Below are positions 10,695 to 20,200 of a stretch of DNA of 64,000 nucleotides, in pieces (positions within the stretch are counted from its first letter, which is position 1; each line of letters begins with the position of its first letter). Below the pieces are notes generated by a model. The model searched no databases, was not told the origin of the DNA, and worked only from the letters and a program-made list of their open reading frames with translations. Source of the stretch: Nematostella vectensis. Taxonomy: Eukaryota > Cnidaria > Anthozoa > Actiniaria > Edwardsiidae. The stretch covers positions 11,867,719 through 11,931,718 of the forward strand of contig NC_064046.1 of assembly GCF_932526225.1 (NCBI RefSeq), read 5' to 3'. A program made the translations under genes and the position numbers.

Positions 10695-12865
10695 TATTTG
10701 ATAATTTTTTTTATTTTCTACTTATTTCTATTTTATACTTATTTTCTACCCATAGTTTTGCGTGGTATGTCCCCTTTTATTCCACGGATTCGTCACCTCA
10801 TGATTTAAACGTTGTGGAGTCACGGGGCGTGCAGCAAATGTGAATTCTACAACACAAAACACGAAAACAGTATTTTGAAAAGTAAAAAAAAAAACGCGCA
10901 CTCGTTTGAAATGGTACGTGACCGGTGTTTGCAGCGCGCGTAGACTAGCGAAAATTGAAAAATGACCCTGGTGAGAATGTATGGGTTAAAGCCAAACTGT
11001 GTGGTCAGACGCACTTTTTTTGCAGCTTATTCTACAGCTTTCCCAACCAGCCTGTCGAAGGAAAATCGACTGGTCTAATTGCCTGAATAAAAACGGGGGC
11101 GATCTCACACTATCTGACGGTCTCTATTATTGAAAGCCTTCGTGATTTCTATATGGGACAGCTTGTTGACTTTCCCACACGTGGAGACAACACCCCATCT
11201 CATAATGACCAACAGTCCGGCCTCGCGTTTGATGTAACCTCTCCGGCAAAGTTTACCGACCATCACGCTGTGAGCTGTTCTATCACTGCATCCATTAAGT
11301 TGCAGTATAAAGCCAAGCGCAAATATACCAATTTCATAAGGGGAACTTTGAAAAGATCCGAGAGGACCTGTGATAATGCTACATCAGACTCTACCTCAAC
11401 TCGATCCTGGCCTTCGGTCAGTAGATGATGATTGGATCTCCTTTAAAGCTGCCCTATCCAAGTCAGCTGTAGAGAACGTACCCTCCAAGATGGTCATAGT
11501 GGCACAGATAAACAAACTTGGAATTCTTCTCGGCTGCGACGCCTAGTGAGACGTAAAAACAGCCTTCATGCGAAGTTTAAAGTGACCGGGTCCGGAAGAC
11601 TGCGTACCTTGTGGAGGCACATGCGAAAAAAGCTTACTCGAGCCCTGTATACCGCACGTACAGAGTACGTACACAACATCATCGGGAATATAAAGACCAA
11701 CCCCAAACCGTTTTGTAAATTCATCAGGTCCCAGAGAAAGGACAACCTATCAATGCCACCTCTGAAAACGCATCCTGGAACACTCGCAGAGTCAGATATG
11801 GGAAAGCTGAAATCCTTAACCACCAGTTTCAGAGAAACTTCTCGACAAAAGATACTAATGCCATCCTTCTTCTATGCCCCCGCTTCCCTTCCATGCCCGA
11901 CATCATTGTCACCGATGCAGGCGTGCTCATGTTATAAGAAGGCTTGAAAACAACAAATGCGGCAGGGCCGATATCCACCCCAGAGTTCTTAAAGAGGTTG
12001 CGCCGGTCGCTGCACCCTTCTTAAGCCAAATGTTTCAGAGGTCGCTTGACACAGGTGAAATTCCACGGGACTGGCTCTTAGAGAACATATGTCCTATCCA
12101 CAAAAGGGCGACAGATACTGAGAACTATCGTCCTGTGTCACTGACTTGCATCGTCTGTAAGTTGCTGGAACATATTGTGTACTCCAACTTGATGCTCCAC
12201 ATTGATACCTATAACATACTTACAGACCGACAACACGCGTTTAGAGCATCACATAGTTGTTTGACCCAGTTATGTCATGTTGTCAACGACTGGGCCCTCG
12301 CTTTGAATCGCGGTCTCCAGACGGACGCTTTCATACTTGATTTCGCTAAGGAATTCGATAGTGTGCCACACGAGCGCCTAAAGGTCAAGTTACGTAGCTA
12401 CGGAATATCTGGTGCAACTCTCCGATGGCCTGACGCTTTTCTTGCGCATCGTTGCCAAAAGGTAGTCGTCAATGGAGCCTAAAGCAACTGGCTAACGGTG
12501 AAGTCAGGCGTTCCTCAAGGGACCGTGCTGGGTTCTGTTCTATTTAATTTATTCATCAACGATATTGTAAAGGACATTGACTCAGAGATCCACTTGTTTA
12601 CAGACGATTGCATCTGTTACCGCACTTTCGCACGAACATGGATTGTGATTTGCTGCAAAGAGATATACCAAAGCTTAGGTCATGGGCTAAACAGTGGTCG
12701 ACGAAGTTCGAGCCCAGCAAATGCAAGATAATTCGTGTATCCCGGAAAACGCGCCACAATACACCGTTCTTGTACAATCTTGATGACACCCCATTGGAAA
12801 CTGTGAGAGAGGTTAAATATCTGGGGGGTGACATTAACTTACGATCTAAAATGGAATCGGCATAT

Positions 12866-13131
12866 TCGCCCCATGACAGGTTCTCCAATAGGGTTCTGGA
12901 TTCCGGATCCTAGTGTGTGGATTCCGGATTCCATGTGGGTTTTTTCTCGTGGATTCCGGATCCCAGCAGCATGGATTCCGGATTCCATATCTCATTTTTT
13001 CATGGATTCCGGATTCCATATCTCATTTTTTCATGGATTCCGGATTCCATATCTCATTTTTTCATGGATTCCGGATCCCATATCTCATTTATTCATGGAT
13101 TCCGGATTCCGGATTACCTGTCATGGGGCGA
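12866..13131. mobile_element. 266-bp TIR element with internal 31-bp tandem repeat, nested in the LINE
   Basis: Perfect 16-bp TIRs (TCGCCCCATGACAGGT and ACCTGTCATGGGGCGA) are flanked by the direct repeat GGCATAT at 12859-12865 and 13132-13138. The LINE frame is consistent across the site when one copy of GGCATAT is disregarded. The interior is about six diverged units built on GGATTCCGGATTCC, three or four of them containing CATATCTCATTTTTTCAT. The tandem repeat keeps frames open by chance. Confidence 0.85.
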
Positions 13132-13372
13132 GGCATATAGCGGACATCACAAAACGTACCAACAGGGTGCTTGGGCTACTTAGGAGGAACCTTTCAAACT
13201 GCCATCGCGAGGTCAGAGAGATAGCCTACAACAGCCTCGTAAGACCACTCCTTGAATATGGGTGTGAGATATAGGACCCATACACTGCTTACCTGACAGC
13301 AGAGATCGAGACAATCCGAACGGGGCAGCGAGGTTCGTCCTACCAGACTATACCAACTATACTTAAAGCCGC

Positions 13373-13593
13373 ATTGTCACCAGTCTACTTCCGGTCCAAT
13401 ACGTTACAATATCCGATGATTTTTAAAGGAAAACGCGAAAAATATTTCAAAATATTGAAAGCAGTGTGTCTATTGGAAGTTTCTTTGAGGATGTGATTGA
13501 TCATTTAGAGCGGATGGCCTATTAAATATCTCGGATTTTAATAGATTCTTTTGTCTTTTAACGGTTGAGGTTTCCGTGACAATGCGACTTTAA
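13373..13593. mobile_element. 221-bp TTAA-flanked MITE (piggyBac-like), nested in the LINE
   Basis: TTAA is present at both borders (13373-13376 and 13590-13593), with near-perfect inverted ends AGCCGCATTGTCAC and GTGACAATGCGACT. It has no ORF. A TTAA duplication is the hallmark of piggyBac-type insertion. It interrupts the 3' part of the LINE. Confidence 0.8.
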
Positions 13594-14288
13594 GGTGCAG
13601 TTTCCTTGTTGTTGACGACACTAAATTGGAAGTCACTTAAGGATAGAAGATCTGAATCTAGACTGAAGCTGTTCAACAAAGGCCGGCAGGTCCTCGCCGT
13701 CCTAACGATTGGACACCTCACAACACTCGCGCGAAAGTCAAGACACATGCACTCAGAGCATATTTCTCAACCGTTTGCTCGTACTAATGTATATAAATCT
13801 AGCTTCGTAATCAGAACTGTAATAGACTGGAACAATCTGGACAAAGCAATAGTTACCACACACGCAAATGTGCCCGCCTTCGAGGCTCTCATAAGCTCTA
13901 TGTAACTTATTGTTCATACAAGGTGGTATAGTATAATAAAGTGAAGTGAAGTGAAAAGAAAGAGACAAAAACCTATCAAGTTAGCTGATAAGAGCGACGC
14001 TGGTTGGTCGGCGGTTAAGTAGTATACGAACAAGACAAATTGGCTGACGATTCGGAAGACGAAAAAAGAATGATAAAAGCACAAGAAAAGTGCGCATCCA
14101 AATATTTAATCATTTGTTGTATTTTGATTATAGTTATACGGAGAATTAAAATGAAAATATTATTCGTTCGGACGAACTGTCGAGGTAGAAAGAAAATGAA
14201 TTTTCCTTTGTTTTTGAAGGTTTGTCGGTATGCAAGGTTATGTAAAATAGTAGCATAACAGTAGGTCATTTAATGGTATGTAGAAATT

Positions 14289-14480
14289 ATCAGGGTGGTA
14301 AAGGGTATTTTCGTGAAACAAGATTTGGCAATTTTTCACCTTACGAAAAACGTGAAAATCATCCATTTCGATGTCCGTGATTTTAACGATTTAAAAGGCC
14401 ATTTTTCGGTCCATGAAACGTGAAAAAGCCATTTGCCCGGTCCGTGAAACGTGATCCATACCCCCCTTTACCAGCCAGAA
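14289..14480. repeat. Inverted-repeat dispersed element rich in CGTGAAA
   Basis: The ends are GGTGGTAAAGGGTATTTTCGTG and, inverted, GTGATCCATACCCCCCTTTACCAGC. The interior repeats CGTGAAA/CCGTGAAACGTG. It is non-coding. Confidence 0.55.
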
Positions 14481-15246
14481 TTATGTAATATTTTTGTGTC
14501 ATTTGTTGACATAAGTCAACACGTTTCTAGGTATATAAGGAGTTATAAAGATTCTTAGATTATTCCAGGTATCAGAAGCAGTGGTCTCACCGTTACCGCT
14601 AAAGTTTCTGTTACGCGAAAGTTGTTGTTTAAAGGTGATTATGCTTTTTAATACTATATAAAATGCGAACTAACGTTGTAAAACGAATTATTATTATTTT
14701 TTCTTCGCTATGATGAACACCTCGTCCAACCAACACATGCTTTAACTGTGGATTCAAGGGCCACTGGAGTTTAGAAGGCAGTTATATCGTACTCAGCGAC
14801 GTCTACAAATGTTATACGAAGGGCCTATGATGACGGAGGAGACAGATTTGGAGGAACAGCTAAATGATTGAGTGTTTTTTTTTTAATTATTATTACGGTC
14901 TGACCCGAACCGTAACATACTTGCGTTATTGATTGACATCATTAAATAAAAAAAAATGGCACCGCTGCCATTTTGCCATCGCTAAAAAATATTTATAAAA
15001 TAAACTTTTATTAACTTCCAGGCACTTAGTTATAACAGTCCATTATCAGAAAACTCTCTAAACCCAAAGGAAACTTAACAATCGTCCACAGTTGGACATT
15101 CCGGCTTTAACCTTTGGTGTCAAAGGAACTCTAACAAAAGCTTCACGTCGCATACCTCCAAAAAACCTTAGCTGCTCTAACCGCAGAAGAAAGCTACTCT
15201 ACCTAACTTTTGGTCTCGAGACGGAATAAATAGTGGAGTGGTGATA
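14481..15246. other. Upstream region of the GST gene
   Basis: AT-rich DNA between the LINE/IR cluster and the GST start codon. I see no coding exon and no defined promoter motif. Confidence 0.4.
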
Positions 15247-17185
15247 ATGGCCCCCGTTCCTATTCTCGGATACTGGCCAATAAGAGGGGTAAGAGCTTTT
15301 AGAGTAAATCAAAATATTCATACCCACTTAAAACTTTAACTGCATTGTTGTGCATTTTACGCACACACATTTTAGGCTAAAATAGACAAATCAGTTGGCA
15401 AAAATACATTTTAAGATAGATAGTAGAGGGGGTTGTTTGGGAAACCCGGCAAACTTCAAAAAGACTATGTTATTGTTCTTTTATTTCCGAGTTATCTGAC
15501 AAAGAACGTGCACAAGTCGTACAGCTGTATAGTAGTATAAGAGACTTTATGCCCGCGAACCTAAACTATAATAATTGTTATAATATTGTTGTTAAATAAC
15601 ATTCCATACATCCCATACTACATCCTATACATCCCATACTACATTCCATACTAAAAGACGATGCTATAGACAGTTGTTGGTGACATTTTTATTTTGGTAT
15701 TCAACAGGGACATACGAACTATCCCCCCTTTCCGAAACACGTTAAAACGGCATATTTCGTCGTTTGAATATGTTCTGATGCCGAAAATATCGATTTTATT
15801 AAAAGTTGCTAGAAAAAAAATTATATGTTCCTTTTTCCCAGGAGGAAACATTCCTTTTTCTTCCCAGCCAGCATTGGTTAGGCATTATAGCACATGAATA
15901 AATGCACGTATAACCTGTCGGGACGATTTTTTTCCAAAAGCATCTGCTCCAGCGTCCCTAAAAATATTCCCAGCACAACTGACTCTACAAATTTGCCAGC
16001 AGAACCATTCGGGACGGTTTTCTTCCCAGCAACCAAGGGGTCTATTATCTTCCCCAGCCAGCAAAAAAAATTGGCTGCGGAACGGATCCGTTGTGTGCCC
16101 TTTAAATTTGTTTATTATTTCCAAGCAACATTCAGATTGAGTTGTATTTATTTATGCAATTTATGCAGCACCTATGCCTTGGAATGTACTGTAAATTGAA
16201 ATGAATTCAAGTATCATGCAGTCATGCATGCAAGAACTAGGCAAAAACCTAATGTGTATTGTCCTGGGCCGGCCAAGGTCAAGTACCAAAACCGGCCTAT
16301 CGAATCCGAAAAAGAATACATCAAGCAATTTATTTTGCATTGTTTGAGAGATGTTGAAAATTAACATATCCAAAATCCTCCCTAGGGATAGCGGTTAAAC
16401 CCTGGTGGTAATATTTCATGATTTCGCCATGTATAGCGGGTACACTCTTTCCTTTTTATAAATGCGCAATTTTAAGTCGAGGCTGGGCCGTTCTTATTTT
16501 TTGAGCTGAATATGTTCTTAACGATGTTCTTAAATGTTAGTGATAAAAATATAATACCCAATTAATTATTAGGATAAGAATTGCACAAAATGCTTAATAG
16601 CAATAACATATAAGATTGTTATTATGAGCACATTTTGATTCTGCATTTTAGAACGCATCACGACTAAAAGAGCAATCAGTTTTTCTGATATCTGAGTCTC
16701 GGCATGTTCTTAGCATGTTCTTGAAATTAGGTTAAATCTTAGGCTGGACGTTCTTATAAAAAGGGTTCTTATAAAAAAAGTGTACTCACTCGTTATCTTT
16801 TCATAAAACGGTATGACGCTGGCGTGGTGGCTCTCAAAGACACCTTCGGATCTTCGAATAAAGAACAGTCGCAACTTTAGAGCTATTGAGCTGTAGAATT
16901 ATATTGTGTTTCAAGAGCTAAAAACGCTATTTAGTTTAGTCTTAACGTATTCTACTGTAACATTTGTCCTATCCACGGGTGTAGCGCGTCAAAATAATTT
17001 GTTTATTAATCTAGTCAGATATGGAATTGTTACTCTACAGCTCGGTCAACCAATCCGCCTTCTTCTCAAATACACCAATGAAGATTTCGAGGACAAGAGA
17101 TACGCGCTTGCCTCAGGTAAGGCTGCAATCAGAAGAGAAAGGAGGGAAGGAGGTGGCTCGAAGTGTAAGCCCGGAATGTGTGTGT

Positions 17186-17216
<31 letters not shown>

Positions 17217-20200
17217 GGTAGGGTAGGGATGAGTACCATTCTAAACCAAGAAGAGGGTGGGAGGGTGGAAAGCTATAGCGTCAATGGTCAATATTTTCGC
17301 ATAGAAAAGAGAAAGTATTGTGTAGTGTGTAGAAAATAGCGCATGGCGTGGTATTGCCAATAACGTCGAGAAAACTTTGATCGTTATGTTTTTGCCTTTC
17401 TCTTTTTTATAGGTGGCAAACAAAACGAATGGTTTATTGAAAAATATAATCTCGGTCTAGACTTTCCCAACGTAAGTTTAATTTTTTTTCACATTATTAG
17501 TATTATACTAAGTATACCAGTATATTATCCGATTATGTTATCTGTTATCTGCGCAAGGGATCTTTATGGCGCGCAGGTATCTTAACTCGTGGCGCGCAAA
17601 AGATCAACACTGAAGTGATAAATCACTCGATGCGCGCATTCAGAAGTTCCCTTATGAAACGCAGGGATTATTGTAAAGTATTTAAAACCACTTATAAGAT
17701 GACGCACAAATGATAAATTCCTTACTTAAGTAATAATTAATTTGCTCATTACTTATTTTGCGCATAACATGGTAACACCAAATTTCTGTTATTTCTTGCA
17801 GTTGCCGTATTTCATAGATGGAGATATCATGATAACTCAAAGCAACGCGGTAAGAACATTTGCGCTTTTTTATTATCAGCGACTAAATCTCCTACGCTAT
17901 CGCTCTGGGGCCTGTTCCTGATAGGCCGAATATCTTAACCCTAGATCAGGGTCAAAGTTTCTATAATCGTAGGTTAGCTAACCTACGATAACTCACCGTT
18001 CCCGAAAGCCAAGTAATCCCCCGATTAACTTAAACCCTGAGTGAAAAACTGGCTTGACGAGTTAAATTCCCACAGGATACCCACAGTAGATCAATAGAGA
18101 GCAACTCAAATTTACCTTTGGTGGTTTTATTTTCGCAAAGAAGCCCCAAAACACCTCTACATTGCATGTAATTACCTCCATTTCATTGCCAAAAACGTCA
18201 TTTGAAGGATTTGAGTTGGTGCGTGACACTAGCGAGACAGATTCATTTCAAGTATAAATTTCATGTAACTTTCTGTCTGTCCCAGCACAATTTTCGGGTC
18301 AGCATCGCAACAAAGGTCGCATAACAATGCGAAATGTTAAGACATTTGATTCCTACATTGTTTTTTGTAACGTCTTTTTTGTCGGCAACTTTATTTTATG
18401 AAACTTTAGTTCTACTACAAAGTTTGGGAGGCCTGTGTTACGCCAACTAAACCGTAGGTTAGCGAGTTAACCCACCTCGCGAGCAGGGTTAGATTTTACC
18501 TCCAAACTAACCCAGAGTTAGCGCTAACCAGCGTTTCGGGAACAGAACTAATCCTGGGGTAAAATCCTAATCGTGGGTTGGGGCAAATTTAACCCTGGGT
18601 TAGCGCTAATCGGCTTTTCAGGAACCGGCCCCTGGCCTCAAGCACGAAATGTGCTTCATTACAAACCATTTTGAAGATCACTGGCATGAAACGCCCTTGG
18701 AAAAAAAAAATCTACCTAAGAAACACTGGCATTATAATCAATCAAAATATGGTATATATCCCATTATCTATTACTCACCCCCCCCCCCCCCCCCCCTTAA
18801 AATGACATCGATGCCATATATATCAATAATCATGGAGATTTACCTTCCGTAATTTGCATTTTTTTTTTTAATTTTTGGGTTTTTTACTAGATTTTGCGCT
18901 ACATCGCTAGAAGGCACAACATGTGTGGGAAAACAAAAAAGGAGATGGTCATCGTTGATATGTTGGAAAACCAGGTGATGAATATATTTTATAGATGTTT
19001 TAAGCCCACAATATTCGTCAAGATACAAAATGAACAAAATTGGGCCATGGGTCTAATAGGAGGGTGGAGAAAACCTTCCATAAAACCTTGCTTCAAATAA
19101 ACTAGTAATATATTAAACTAATTTCAAGCCATTATGTTTTCCTGATTCTGTGTTTGTATCTATTCTGTGGTTTCTTTTTGGCTTCCCCAAATCAAAATTG
19201 CTTCTTTTAAACTATTTCGGTTTTACTTTAAATCCATGTTTATATGTAATGTGTAGGTTTGAGCAATTACCACCACGACTGTTTTTTTTCTAAAGCTAAA
19301 AGAGAAATTCAGGTAATATTAGGATCATTTCATCATTGGTAATCGTGTAACTTATAGTGAGATCTCAAACAACTCTTTGTTTCACAGCTCATGGATTTCC
19401 GGAATAACTTCATCACACTTACATATCGTGATCGTCAAAATTACGTAAGTAAAGAAACATTTCTTGTGTTCGTTGTATTCACGAATGCCCCCTCCATTTT
19501 GATTTTTCTTTGATTTAAGGAGAAAAACAAAGCTGTATATTTAAAAGACATTAAGGCTGTGATTAAAAGGTTTGCTGACTTTTTGGGCGAGAAAACTTAT
19601 CTGGCTGGGGAAGAAGTAAGTAAAGTCTTTATTTTGTACCAAGCTATACTGCTAGGCGGGAAGTTCCCGTAATATTTAAAAGGGAGTTCCTGAAAGCTTT
19701 GGAGCTATATTTTATAAAGACAGAGAGAAGGCCAGGTCACAAGAGAGGCGCTGTTGCGGATCTAGGGGGGGGGGGGGGGGGGGGGAGTAGTAGGGTTGTA
19801 GACTAGGCTTAGTATTCAGCCGTGTTCGGTTCCTCTATAACTGTGATGGGAAACAATCGTTGGCGCATGGCATGGAAACAACCGAGGAAGGGGGGGGGGG
19901 GGGGGGGGGGTGAGGTGAGTGTAGCTGTAATCCTCCTATGATAGAACAGAAATGCTGTAAAAAGAGAGTCACCTCACTCCTCCGTTTTGTGTGTGTTGCG
20001 CCCCACCCCTTTTTAAAACAACTCTGCATCTGCCTCTAGGGGACTGGGGCCGCCCTTTCATTCTTAAAAAAAAAACACAGAAATAAGACCAGACTGAGGA
20101 GCCTTCCACGTGACCAAGTATCTGCGTCTTGTAATTTGGCATTTTAGCTGCAAGGAGGGTGATTATCTTCCTAATTGATTCATTAAAAGAACCTAATTAA

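Larger units (their letters stand above)
11153..13905 (+). pseudogene. LINE endonuclease/reverse transcriptase pseudogene
   Basis: The coding remnant of the LINE above. Main open segments are 11153-11428 (endonuclease end), 11546-11947 (linker), 11874-12482 (RT core), 12498-12731 (GVPQG and FTDD), 12608-12866 (thumb), 13132-13274 (VLGLLRRNLSNCHREVREIA) and 13606-13905 (C-terminus). The reading frame changes between most segments, and stops follow each one. Insertions at 12866-13131 and 13373-13593 break the thumb and C-terminal parts. Confidence 0.85.
11100..13958 (+). mobile_element. Broken APE-type LINE (CR1/Jockey-like), 5'-truncated, with two nested insertions
   Basis: In broken frames the element encodes the end of an APE endonuclease (LVDFPTRGDN, then TDHHAVSCS at 11153-11300) and a reverse transcriptase. 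RT motifs visible are NYRPVSLTCIVCKLLE, QHAFRASHSCLTQL, ILDFAKEFDSVPH and SGVPQGTVLGSVLFNLFIND. The catalytic box reads FTDD rather than the usual FADD. An in-frame TAA interrupts it at 12481, there are frameshifts after 11428 and 12600, and two DNA elements are inserted. The C-terminal part runs to 13905 (INSERTION-free block FVIRTVIDWNNLDKA). The 3' end shows AAGTG-type short repeats near 13942-13958. It is not functional as it stands. Confidence 0.9.

Noticed and set aside
16801-16880. ATGACGCTGGCGTGGTGG as GST exon one
   Set aside because: It lacks a donor in the right phase. The true exon one at 15247-15288 reads LGYWPIRG and ends at GTAAGA.
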